Below, one piece after another: positions 1 to 10,800 of a DNA stretch of 64,000 nucleotides; position 1 is the stretch's first letter; each line of letters starts with the position of its first letter. The notes under the pieces were generated by a model, which saw only the letters and a list, made by a program, of their open reading frames with translations, was not told the DNA's origin and made no database searches. Made by a program: the position numbers and the translations under genes. Source of the DNA: an uncultured Bacteroidales bacterium (GTDB taxonomy: Bacteria; Bacteroidota; Bacteroidia; Bacteroidales; Marinilabiliaceae). The stretch lies in the NCBI GenBank assembly GCA_937892095.1, contig CALAVC010000057.1, forward strand, positions 1 through 64,000, written 5' to 3'.

Positions 1-2552
1 GGTGCACCCATCATTTTGGCCATTTGCAGAGCACGCTTGGGGTCCATACCTGCTGCCATTTCTTTCATTTTCTTGAGGGCTACACTATCGGGACGTTGTT
101 CGTCGGCTTTGGGCATTGGACGTGCTGGCATTGCAGCAGACGTATCGGGCTTGGCAGAAGACATTTTGCGCCCCATTTCGGACATTATTTCCATCATGTC
201 GCGCGGACGGAGGTCGTTAGTTATCTGACGCGCAGAAGTAAGGTCGTCGACAGATATTTTTGCCGTCTTACAAATAAATTCGTCGGACGGCGTTTTGCCC
301 TCGGAATATAATTGAGCAACAATCTTATTGGCAGGCTCTAAGTATTTTTGAGTAAAGAGGCGTTGATGTTTTTCGGTGTCATATTTTGCACGACCGAGTT
401 GTTTGTCGAGCGCAAGGAGGCTATAGGCTATTGGGTCGACAGTCATTGCAACGACCGACGAGCGAACGCGGTCGGCTTCATAGGGTACGCCGAGAGTGTA
501 GAGTTGGCCAGTCATCTTTTCGTTCGCAAGTTCTTCGGCAAATTGCTCTATGCGCAAAATGTCGTCTTCGGAGCATGGAGCAGACTTATCGACGGTATCG
601 ATAGAGAGTTCGGTGGCTATGCCAAGGTTGCAAACAAGGTCGTGAATGCTGACAGCAAGACGTTGAGCTTCTTTACTGTCTGGCTGTTGCTTGTTGTATG
701 AGTCTATGTAGTCGGCGAGAGTTTGATATTGTCCGCGAGTGTTGCTACCGAGGAATGGAGGCGTAAGGTGCGAGATTATAGTTGCATAGGAGCGTCGTTT
801 GGCAATAAGGCTTTCACCGACGTTGCCAATAGTGTAGAGATAGAAGTGAGGCAGAGGACCAATCATTCGGTCGGACCAGTCGGCATCGGAAAGAGCAACC
901 TGCTTTTGGGGTGTGTATTCAAGTCCGCCATGCGTGCCGAAGTGGATGACTGCGTCGGCATGAAAACCATGGCGCATCCAGAGGTACGAAGCGATGAAAG
1001 GGTGTGGCGGAGCGTCGCCAGTGCCGTGCACAATCTTAAAGGCATTATCGCCAGTGCCAGCCATATTTTGAGGCAAGAGCACAACGTTGCCAAAGTCGAG
1101 ACGTGCAACGGCAATGTTGTCTTCATCGACAGCCATATATGAGCCGGGAAAACGCCCATGCTTACTGATCACCTCGTCGTAGGCAGATGGTCGGAGCGTT
1201 TGACTGACCCACTTTTCGTAGTCGGCACGGTTGACAACAAGCGGATTGCCTGTGCGCAAGAAATCATCGAACGCCCCATGAGCATAGGTGCCTAAGACTG
1301 CTCCTTGCTTCATAAGCAGACGTTGCAATTCGTCGGCACTTGCGGGTAGGTTGTTGACCTTGTAGCCTTCGGATTGCAGACGGAGCAGAAGGTTGTAGAG
1401 TGAGGGGACGACTTCGAGGCCAGAAGCCGTGAGAGCAGACTGACCGGGACTCTTGAAATAGTAGATGGCGATACGTTTTTCGGCATTGGGCTTGCGCGCA
1501 AGGGCCACGTGCATACTGACGGACTCAACAAAATCGTCGAGACGTTGGGGTATGGCATAAACTTCTTGCAAGCCCTCGGAGTTAACGCGATGAGCAAAAA
1601 CTGTTTGCGGACGAATGGCTCCATCGATTTCGGGCGTAACGATGCTTTGGCTCATGAATCCGCCACTCATGCCGAGTTTGTCGGCTTCCCAATCGGAGTC
1701 GAGTCGATTGACATTGAGTGGACTAAAAAGTGGTATGTTGCGCTGAGTAAGGTAGCGCACGACGTGGTCGCCGAGGCGTCCATGTGCCATGTTGATGACG
1801 GCAACAGGGCGAATGGAGTCGACACGAGGCGTGCGCACAAACGATGCAAACGAACCTATGACATAGGGAGTAAAACCACGTTTTTCGAGAGCAAGAGCGA
1901 TGTCGGCAGCAGAGCCCATTTGCCCAGTGACGACAATTTGCGTAGGATTGCCAGACAATAGTTTGTGAGAACGTAGATAGTTTTCGTAGTCGGCAATGCT
2001 ACCGAAGCCAAGTTCTTCTCCGTCGGGATTATCAAGGTCGGGATGAGTGAGAAGATAGGTCTTGCGGTCAGTTGGTGGGTCGATATGTCCGCAACTAACA
2101 ATTTTGTGGTCGATATGTGTACGGACGTAGTTGAGCATGGAGCGATAGTTCGCTCGCGAGGCTCCACTAAGATAGTTAATGAGAGTGTCGGCAGTGGTGT
2201 CGTCGACCGAGACTATATGATTGTCTGGATTAGTAGAGGCAGTGGTAAGTATTGGCTGTCCGCAAAGACCTGCGACTTCGAGTGCATCGTGTTGTTCGGC
2301 GGTCAGTCGTAGCCCCATGCCATTGACAAAGACCATATCGTAGTCGTCGATATGACTGATGTCGTCGGGACCGATATCGTCTATTTTAACGAAGGAATTG
2401 GTGTTGGCACGCGATATTTCGCCGAGCTGAATGACTTGATAGTTGAGGAAAGCGACACGCGTGGCAGAAAAATATTTTTTCCACAAGAAAATGCCACCGC
2501 CAATGAGTGCAATGCACAACAAGGCAAGCGGAACAGTACGTTTTAATTTCAT
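1..2552 (-). CDS. CobN/HmuS-like large chelatase subunit, membrane-anchored (3' end beyond window)
   Basis: An open frame starts at ATG 2552 and runs off the left edge after 850 codons without a stop. It belongs to the CobN/BchH/HmuS superfamily. Around residues 525-545 it has the motif VIHFGTHGGLEY, preceded by HGTGDAPPHP and followed by KRRSYATIISHLTPP, all typical of CobN. The N-terminus (MKLKRTVPLALLCIALIGG) is a single hydrophobic anchor, so the chelatase domain is probably outside the inner membrane. Cytosolic cobalamin-pathway CobN has no such anchor, whereas Bacteroidetes HmuS-type proteins do. Those sit in haem-uptake operons and are linked to metal removal from tetrapyrrole. The family is clear; whether the substrate is haem or a corrinoid is not. 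The window ends inside the gene, so ExbB/TolQ-like partners, often found downstream, cannot be checked. It lies 81 bp after the lipoprotein gene on the same strand, and I see no good promoter in that gap. Confidence 0.8.
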   Translation of the reverse strand, partial: MKLKRTVPLALLCIALIGGGIFLWKKYFSATRVAFLNYQVIQLGEISRANTNSFVKIDDIGPDDISHIDDYDMVFVNGMGLRLTAEQHDALEVAGLCGQPILTTASTNPDNHIVSVDDTTADTLINYLSGASRANYRSMLNYVRTHIDHKIVSCGHIDPPTDRKTYLLTHPDLDNPDGEELGFGSIADYENYLRSHKLLSGNPTQIVVTGQMGSAADIALALEKRGFTPYVIGSFASFVRTPRVDSIRPVAVINMAHGRLGDHVVRYLTQRNIPLFSPLNVNRLDSDWEADKLGMSGGFMSQSIVTPEIDGAIRPQTVFAHRVNSEGLQEVYAIPQRLDDFVESVSMHVALARKPNAEKRIAIYYFKSPGQSALTASGLEVVPSLYNLLLRLQSEGYKVNNLPASADELQRLLMKQGAVLGTYAHGAFDDFLRTGNPLVVNRADYEKWVSQTLRPSAYDEVISKHGRFPGSYMAVDEDNIAVARLDFGNVVLLPQNMAGTGDNAFKIVHGTGDAPPHPFIASYLWMRHGFHADAVIHFGTHGGLEYTPQKQVALSDADWSDRMIGPLPHFYLYTIGNVGESLIAKRRSYATIISHLTPPFLGSNTRGQYQTLADYIDSYNKQQPDSKEAQRLAVSIHDLVCNLGIATELSIDTVDKSAPCSEDDILRIEQFAEELANEKMTGQLYTLGVPYEADRVRSSVVAMTVDPIAYSLLALDKQLGRAKYDTEKHQRLFTQKYLEPANKIVAQLYSEGKTPSDEFICKTAKISVDDLTSARQITNDLRPRDMMEIMSEMGRKMSSAKPDTSAAMPARPMPKADEQRPDSVALKKMKEMAAGMDPKRALQMAKMMGA

Positions 2553-2633
2553 TTGCTAATGTCTACGCAGATTGATTAAACGTGTAAAGTTGAAGTTTTG
2601 CGCGTCGGTAGACAATAGACAAATGTGAGTATT

Positions 2634-3323
2634 TTATTTGTCGGAGACGGGGCGAATGGGGAGACCTGAAGAGCGAGCGAATGACGAAATCTTGCCCTTT
2701 TTGCTTTCTGTAAACCGAATGTACTTGGCCATAGAAATTTGTTCAGTATCTAAATCAGACGTCCAATAAGAGCCTGTTTCTTGCCACCCATAAAAACCAG
2801 ACTCTTCGTAACGACCGACAATCGGCAAAAAAATGGAATTGCCATTAGTCTTTGAGGTTATGGTATATCCGTTCGGTGTTGTGGCATCGGCGGCAGACTG
2901 CCAAGTCCATAAACAATTGTTTATCAACTCATTACATTCTTCAACAGTTGGCATACGCCAGTTCTCTCCAAGTTGAACGTAGGCAGCGTCATCGAATAAA
3001 AGAAGGCGTGTAAATCCATCTGCCTCTGAATATTTGGTAAGAGAATATAAATCACTATCACAATATGAATAGGTCTTTGGACTATACAAATCTTTCGTGT
3101 CTACTTCGCCCCACGCATAGTAGTCGCCAGCAGAGTAAGCGTTTTTAGCGCCCAAATTTTTGTTGCACCAGAGGACAGAGAGTCCGAGGTCGACGGCTTC
3201 GTAGTCGACTTCTGGCACGACGCTCACCGATGGGGTTTCAGGTTCGGGGTCGTCGCTATGCTTTCGGCACGAGAGGAACATAAGACTTGCTGACAGAACT
3301 ATGAGTAGAGACTTTCGTAGCAT
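2634..3323 (-). CDS. FISUMP-domain (Fibrobacter succinogenes major paralogous domain) lipoprotein
   Basis: The product has 229 residues. It begins with a lipoprotein signal ending in LMFLSC, so Cys19 would be the lipidated residue, followed by an acidic linker (DDPEPE) that favours surface or outer membrane placement in Bacteroidetes. From about residue 40 it matches the FISUMP paralogous domain common in Bacteroidales: VDLGLSVLWCNKNLGA, then GDYYAWGE, NWRMPTVEECNEL and a tail SSGLPIRPV. The biochemical role of this family is unknown. It lies 92 bp downstream of PorP/SprF on the same strand and could be co-transcribed with it. I see no terminator or consensus promoter between them. Confidence 0.8.
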   Translation of the reverse strand: MLRKSLLIVLSASLMFLSCRKHSDDPEPETPSVSVVPEVDYEAVDLGLSVLWCNKNLGAKNAYSAGDYYAWGEVDTKDLYSPKTYSYCDSDLYSLTKYSEADGFTRLLLFDDAAYVQLGENWRMPTVEECNELINNCLWTWQSAADATTPNGYTITSKTNGNSIFLPIVGRYEESGFYGWQETGSYWTSDLDTEQISMAKYIRFTESKKGKISSFARSSGLPIRPVSDK

Positions 3324-3415
3324 AGTAATTCGGTTTAAGAAAAGCGTGCCAGCAAACCTTGTGCAAGATATGCCGACACGGAGAATTATAATAATGTGAA
3401 AGTGTGTGTGTGCTT

Positions 3416-4513
3416 TTATCTGTGCAGACCACGTCGGGCAACTGCCTTACGTTTGCCAGAACCAGAGTAGCTGTAACCCATAATAGGCTCGGAGCAAGGA
3501 ACTGGCTTCATCTTGTAGGAGCGTCGACGGAGGTCGTCTGGTATGAGACGATAGATGAGCGACACTTCGTGAGCGCCATCGCCAAATGAGCTAAAATCGG
3601 AGACGGTCAGGTCGTAGCTATAACCCAATCGGAATGGTCCGATGTTGACACCAACATTGGGGATGACAGCGTCGGTGTTGCTAAGTTCACCTGCGACCTT
3701 AAAGAAGAGACCACGATAGTTGACACCAACTTCTATGGGGTAGTAGTACCACGAGGCACCAAGCATCAATTGGTTAAACTGATACTGATGTTGATAGAGG
3801 ATGTGGAACGTTATGGTTTTTGGTTCAGAGCCTCGATAAGAAGGTTGGTAGGTTATGCGATAACCACCAAAAACCGTCGTTTTGAGACCTATTTTGTCCT
3901 TTGCGTCAGTAAACGAGATGTCGGGTTGCAACATGTGGTTGAATGTTATGCCAGCCCAAAAGTCGTCGTTATATGCCATAATAGACGCAGACGCATCGAA
4001 CTTGCTGACCTTCGTACGCTCTATTTCGAGGCTCGTACCATTGCTCGGAGTAACGACACCATCGGCGGTGATGTCGGTAAATGTTATCATCTTATCGACG
4101 CCTATTGAACGATTGCGAAAATCGAACGATATGCCAGGACGAAGAAAGATGTCTTCGAGCAATTCGAACTCATAGGCATAGTTGAGGGCAATGGTATGAT
4201 CCATTATAAGTCCCTTACCAGCATTGTCGCAAAACCACATCAGACCGAGACCGCTGTTATAGCGATTGAAGAAATAATCGACCGAGAAGGCGTAGTTCTG
4301 ATATGCGCTGCCAACACCTGGCCACTGGTTGCGATAGTTAATGCCAAAGCGAGTGCCGTTGGTAAGGCCTGTAAATGACGGACTTAGGTAGAGCGGAGCT
4401 TGGTAGGTCTGCGAGAGCTGAGAGTCTTGAGCTCTCGCAGAAACCAAACTAAGTATTGTAGAGAGGCAGGCTACCGATATTTTGACGAAGCTCTTCATGA
4501 TAAACTTTTCCAT
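3416..4513 (-). CDS. PorP/SprF-family type IX secretion outer membrane protein
   Basis: The frame has 365 codons. The second ATG at 4498 (MKSFVKISVACLSTILSLV, cleavage near ARAQD) gives a more typical signal peptide than the ATG at 4513. The mature N-terminus (QDSQLSQTYQAPLYLSPSFTG) with NYRNQWPGVG, YQNYAFSVDYFF and GLGLMWFCDNAGKG is diagnostic of the PorP/SprF family. These are predicted 14-strand outer membrane barrels of about 300-350 residues. SprF in Flavobacterium is needed to deliver SprB, and PorP/SprF genes are characteristically paired with cargo carrying a type B sorting domain. Here the gene begins only 12 or 27 bp after the stop of the giant protein gene and is surely in the same operon. 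It is most likely the dedicated partner that anchors or exports that protein. The basic tail (KRKAVARRGLHR) is somewhat unusual. Confidence 0.93.
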   Translation of the reverse strand: MEKFIMKSFVKISVACLSTILSLVSARAQDSQLSQTYQAPLYLSPSFTGLTNGTRFGINYRNQWPGVGSAYQNYAFSVDYFFNRYNSGLGLMWFCDNAGKGLIMDHTIALNYAYEFELLEDIFLRPGISFDFRNRSIGVDKMITFTDITADGVVTPSNGTSLEIERTKVSKFDASASIMAYNDDFWAGITFNHMLQPDISFTDAKDKIGLKTTVFGGYRITYQPSYRGSEPKTITFHILYQHQYQFNQLMLGASWYYYPIEVGVNYRGLFFKVAGELSNTDAVIPNVGVNIGPFRLGYSYDLTVSDFSSFGDGAHEVSLIYRLIPDDLRRRSYKMKPVPCSEPIMGYSYSGSGKRKAVARRGLHR

Positions 4514-4525
4514 GTGTTTGCGAGA

Positions 4526-4825
4526 TTATTTTAAGATGAGAACTTGACCAGATTCGGTATACTCCTTGCCGCTGACGAATCGTCCCTTGGCCACCCACGT
4601 GTAGACGCCCTCGGGTGCTATGGTGCCATTGAATGAGCCGTCCCAACCGATATTGATGTCGTCGGTCTCAAACATTAGCTGACCCCAACGGTTGAAGAGT
4701 TGCAGATGGAAAGTCTCGACGTCTTGGTAGACGGGTCGGAAGTTGGCGTTGACACCATACATGCTGTTGATGCCGCTGACATCGGCACGAGGAGCAAAGG
4801 TGTTCGGGAAGACTATGAATCCGCC
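4526..4825 (-). other. T9SS type B C-terminal sorting domain of the giant protein
   Basis: Residues 15351-15449. The segment FIVFPNTFAP, then the strand FHLQLFNRWGQLMFET, IGWDGSFNG, APEGVYTWVAKG and the terminal SGQVLILK match the gliding-motility-associated (type B) sorting domain. Such domains are recognised by the T9SS outer membrane machinery, and type B cargo generally requires a PorP/SprF protein, which is the next gene. Confidence 0.95.
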
Positions 4826-7800
4826 TCGACGAGCTTCGATAAAGCTTTCTTTGACCGTATCGGCTTGGCAACCATGCTCATTCCAAACGGTGAGACTTAC
4901 AGTGTAGAAGCCCTCTTGACCGTAGAGATATTGCGGGTTCTTTTCGTCGCTTGTCATGCCGTCGCCAAAGCTCCAGAGGAATGTGGAGGCACCCAAGCTA
5001 CGATTGATAAAGTGAACCTTATCTTGTGGCAGATAGACAAGTTGCGGATTGGCATCGAAACTTGCTGTTGGGTGGTCGTAGACGGTGATGAAGAGCGAGT
5101 AGGTGTCGGACATGCCATCGGGTCCAGGAGTTTGGAGACGCACCTCGTAAGAGCCTGGCAACTGGAAGGTATGTTGCGGGTTACGTATGGTACTGGTCGT
5201 TCCATCGCCGAAGTCCCAGTTAAACTTAGTGGCACCTTGGCTCTCGTCGGTGAAGCGGACTGTGAGCGGGAAGCAACCGTCTTCGTAGTCGACGGTGAAG
5301 CCAGCCGTGGGCACAATCTTGTAAGTTATAGACACTTCGTCGTAGGCTTCACAATCGTCGGTCTTAATAACCCAACGGAATGTATTGACGCCACGCGACA
5401 GACCACTGACATAGGTGTGATAGTCGGTCGGGTCTTCGAAGACTATGTCTTTCTGATTGCCAAGGACTTCCCAGTAGCCATTCAGACGTCCGGGGTTACC
5501 AGCATTGAGTTGGTAAGAGCTTTCGTAGGTTACGTCGTTTTCGCCTGCGTAGGGCTCAGCCTTTTGGCTCCAAATGGTTACGTCATCTTCAGTTACACAG
5601 CCGTCGAATTCGACTGTCCAGCGGAGAATATTCTCACCATATTCGAGACCAGTAAACTCTGTCTTCGCATCGGTGCTATCAGCTGGTACACCGCCACCTT
5701 GCAGTACTGTCCACTTACCCTTACCGATGTTTGGCACATTGGCGTTCATGAAGGTGTGGTCGTAGCATAGTGTCTTGTCGTCACCTGCCACAGCCTGGTC
5801 GGGTATTAGGTAGGTAATGGTTACTGTATCCATCGACTGACATCTTTGCAATACGCCATCCTGCATAAACTCGTTGGTTATTACCCAAACGAACTTGTTC
5901 TCACCGAAGAGAAGGTTAGTAACGGTAGCTTTCGGGTCGTGCAAGCCGTCGGGATAGGGCGAGTCTTCGCTACTGAGGCGGAACGAACTGGTTGTGTAGT
6001 AATTGCCGTCGGCATCTTTAGAGAGTTCGGAGGCATTACCTGAGATTATCATCCACTTACCAGTACCTACGACAGGCACGTTGGCATCGAGCACATGCTC
6101 TGTGTCGCATATAGGAGCATCTGGTCCTGCATCGGCCTTCGTGGCACCCATTTGGTGGATGGTCAGGTAGTCGGATTGAGAACACTTACCCTCTGTAGAT
6201 GTTGTCCAGACAAGATAGGTGTCGCCATAGGCCAGACCAGTAATCTTCGTATGCGGACTATTGGGGTCTTCAATCTGACCGCCACCAATGTCTTCAATAC
6301 TCCACATGCCCTGACCATAGGTTGGTATGATGGCCTTGAGGTTGTACTCGTCGGAGCATAGCCAAACTTCTTTCTTGCCATTCTCGTTGGGCAAGATGCC
6401 GACATCGGCTGGGCTTGGCGTCATGTTGCGGATAAGTACGTCATCGGTGCTTTCGCAGACTTGTACCATAGTTTCGTAGAACGTACGATTCTCGAACTGT
6501 ATGGAGTAGTTGTTACCATTGTACTGTATGTAGCCATCGACAATTGGATAGAGCGAACCACCTATTTCGACTTTGCCAGTCTCCTCATCGATGTCATAAC
6601 GAGTGCCATCGACAACTATGTAGCGGATTGTCTGCATGTTTTGGATAGGTATTTCGCTACGATTCTGTACAACCCAACGGTAGGTGTTATCGCCCTTACC
6701 TATGGTTATCTTGGCATAGGGGTTAAACATGCTACTGTCAGTAGCTATGTCGTTGGCATCATCGCGGATAATGGTGTCGCCATTGCCTGCTGTGGTAACG
6801 AACTTAGTGCTATCCGTATTCCAATTGGCAGTACCTGCAATGGTTACCCAATGACCGATACCTATTTCTGGTGTACGAGCTTCGAGGGTTACCTCGTCAA
6901 GACATGTTTCTTGCTGAGCACCTGCATTGGCTTTGCTTGGGTTACCATTGAAGATGGTTACGTCAGCATAGTCCTTACAGCCCTTGTAGTCGGTTGTCCA
7001 ACGGAGGACGTTGGCACCCGTACCAAGACCTGTTATTGTAGTGTTCGGGTCGTTGATGTCTTCGAAGATGCCAGAGCTCTTTGCACCGACGATAGACCAT
7101 GAACCCTTGCCAGGTGCAGCCGAAGAAGCGCGAAGGACATAGGTGTCATCGCATATCTGATCGTCGTCGCCAGCATTAGCATTTATCTTGTTATAGTTGA
7201 CCGTCACGTCGTCCATAGAGACACAAGTGAAGCCACCATTATAGATACGCTTGACTACCCAACGATAGCGGTTGCCGTTGACAGAGAATGGAATGTCGGT
7301 TACACGAGTGGTGCTCTGGTAGGGCGTTACGATATTGCCCGCACCTTCGGCCACTTCCCAATAGCCACTTTCGACTTGCTTGCCAGGAACGATGCCCTTA
7401 CCAATTTCCTGAGCAGTGAGGATAGTTTGGTCAGAGGTACACAGATTTTGGTAAGAAGAACTGATGACAGCATCGGTAGAATGGTTATTGAGGATAACGA
7501 CCGTGTCGGACGAAGGACATTCAAGGTAGTTGACAGTCCAAATGAGGACGTTTTCGCCTGCGCCGAGGTTATGAACCTTGGTGTGTTCGTAGGTCGGGTC
7601 TTCAAACGTGCCACGTCCTCGACCAGCAGCAATGCTCCACATACCCGTGCCCGGACTTGGGTTGTTAGCAGCAAGTCGGACGGAGTCGACACAGATGGGT
7701 TGCACAGTACCTGCAACGGCTTGTATGAAGATGTTGTTGAGCACCGTTTCGTCGGTAGAGTAGCAACGATGATCTCCTTCGCCATTGACGATTACCCAAC

Positions 7801-10800
7801 GGAATCGGTTGTTACCAAAGGCGAGTCCGCGAACATCGAGGCTTTGATTGTTGGTGCCATCACCTCGACGGAGGTAAACACGGTCGGTAAGGACTTCGGC
7901 TGTGAGTTCAGCAGCTGGGTTGTAGACAATGTTACCCTGAGAATCGTAGGTGTAGCGTCCATCGGCGTCGAGGACTGCTTCACGTCCGCGAGCAACCTCT
8001 GGCACGATGCTATTCCAGATTCCGTTAGCAGCAGCCCATGCTGTTCCGACACTATCGGCACGATAGTAGAGACCAGTGGTAAGGTCTTCGATGATGTTGA
8101 GCGAGCCATCGGTCTTATAGTGGACGTAAAGTTTGTGCCCAACGATAGAACCAGTGTCGCCTGTGGCAACCAGTACTACATAATCATCGTTGCGATACTT
8201 ACTGGTTGAGATATTGTTGCCCTTAGCATCGCGAGCTACGAAGCGTCCGGAGCCCTCGACAAGTTCCCAATAAGCCTCGGTGTAATACATAGGCTTGTTG
8301 CCCGAAAGTACACCATCGGAACCACAGACTGTCAGAGGATCGTCAGGTCCAGCATCGGAGTCGGATGGCTTATTGTTGCGTATGACAACTTCGTCGCTCG
8401 TCGTACAGTCGCCACCCTTATCGGTCGAGATTTCCCAAACGAGATGGTTGATACCTGGTGCGAGGTCGTAGGCGTAGTTACCATTGAACTTAGCGGAACC
8501 ACCAGAAGCTACACGCCATACACCAGTACCATAGGTCGGGCTATTAGGATTGAGCTGTATGGTGCCGTCGCAAGTGTAGAGCGTATCACAATGGTTATTG
8601 AGACCACAAGCCCAAGCGTCGTCAGCACGATCGTTTTGTATGCGGACGGTATCGACACTCTGACAATAGTTGTTCGATATGCGATATACGAAGATGTTCA
8701 TGCCCTGCTTGAGACCCGACACACGTGGTGTACGCGAGTACTTAGCATATTTCAGCACATCGGAAGCCAAAGTGTCTATCACGACGTCGGCATAGTCAGA
8801 GGCTGCTGTACTACCAGTCTTCTTATAGTAGGCCGACGACATTACGACAGCCTCCATAAGTTCGCGGTCGAGAGTAGGCTCTGCATTGGCAGCCGTTGAG
8901 TTGAGCATGACAGGGTCGGAGTTGGCATCCATGTTCATCTGACCAGCACCAGACACTGTTACCCACTCGTGCTTGGTTACGACAGTCTCGATGAGCTTCG
9001 AACGAGGTACTTGTACGTCGTCTACCATATCGTAGCCATCGACACCCCATACTTCGTAGGCACCTTCTTTGACATCGTTACCTTGCAGCGTAGTCTCGCT
9101 ACCGCAAATAGCTTGTACACCCGTACGGTCTTGACCAGCATCGGCAGTGGTAACCGACATATTCCATACTTGTACGGTATCGGTCGAAGGACCTGAGTTG
9201 TACGTGATAGTCCAACGGAACGTGTTGCGACCCTTTTGCAGACCTGTAACGGTTGTGTGTGGGTTGCGTATGTCAGCAAACTCACCAGTACCATAGACTA
9301 CCGACCACTGACCAATACCATTGAACGGACCGTTGGCATTGAGAGTATATGTGTCGGAGCAGTTGTTGTATACATCAGGACCTGCATCGGCTTCGGTAAC
9401 AGAACCATTGTCGATACGTACGGTGCTGACAAGTCGACATTCGTTGTTTGTAACAACCCAGTCGAAGAACGACGTACCAGAAGCAAGGTTGGTCACGGTA
9501 GCATGTGGGTTGTGGATGTCGGAGGGAGCAATATAGCCACCACCCGAATTGAGTTGCCATGTGCCCTCACCGAAGCCTGGAGCTACCTCATGAGCATTCA
9601 TCTGAGTAGAGTTGGTCTTATTCTCGTTGCCAAGAACGATTGTCGAACCTGCCCATATGGAGTAGTCGTTGAGGTTAGCATCGATATCTTGTCCGACAAC
9701 CTTCGGAGTGTTATTTGTAATGACTACCGTATCTTGGCTTACACAGTAGTTGTCGCCAGTCATCTTGACCGCTACTTCCCAAACGATGTAGTTGTCGCCC
9801 GAAGAGAGACCACCCACATAAGCATTGGGGTTGCTTGTATCAGTAATTGTGGCTGAGCCAAGACCAGATACGGGTCGCCAAGTAAGGATGCTGTTGGGTA
9901 TGCCTGGGTCGACACCATGCAGATAGGTATCTTGCTGACATACGGTGGTGTCAGCACCTGCGTCGACTTCGATAGAAAGGTTGGTCATCACTTGGTCGGC
10001 ATAAGACATACAACCACCCTCGATAGAGGTTATTATCCAGCGGAAGACATTCCTACCCATACCAACGTTGCGGACGATAGAGTTGGGCGAGTTGCGAGTG
10101 TCGCGCCACTTGATAGAGTAGCTGGTGCCGTCCACATCGATTGCATTGTTCTTGACATAGTAGACTGTACCATTTATACTAGTCTCACCCTTCGAGATGG
10201 AGTAGTCGACACCGCCCACGGTGATGTAGTATTCGCCTATTTCACCATAGCCTTCAAGAATCTTCCAATAGCCAGTCTCGTAGTCGGTGTTGATTGCCGA
10301 ACTTGGGTGGTCATTAGCAATGAGGTCGTTATCTCCATTGCCACAGACGAGACGGGGCGACTTGACTTCGGCTGTCGTTACGCGGTTGTTGTTGATAGTC
10401 ATGCTTGCAGAACTTTCGCAACCTTCGTTATTGACAGTCCATGTGAGTACTTGCGGACCTCGTCCGAGACCATAGACAAATGTCGAGGGACTCGATGCGT
10501 CGTCGAAATAAGCCTTACTGGTGACGACGTTGCCTTGCTTGTCGACCGTTTGACCAAGATCCCAACGTCCCCAAGCAACAGATGGTATGCCGTTGACGGG
10601 TGCCGAGATGGCAATGGTGTCTTTACATGTGTTTTCTATGTTGTTTCCTGCATAGACATCGAGCTTAGCGTTGTAGATGTTGACGCTTACGCTTTGCGAG
10701 CAGTCGCCATTCTTGCTGGTGTAAGTAAAGATGTTGTCTCCGTGCGACAAGCCCGAGATATGAATCTTATGGACTTTGCCTGCAGCCTCTTCGGCAGCAT

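Noticed and set aside
863..2167. Short minus- and plus-strand frames in the first 2.2 kb
   Set aside because: They are off-frame fragments of the CobN/HmuS-like gene, whose true frame runs from 2552 off the left edge.
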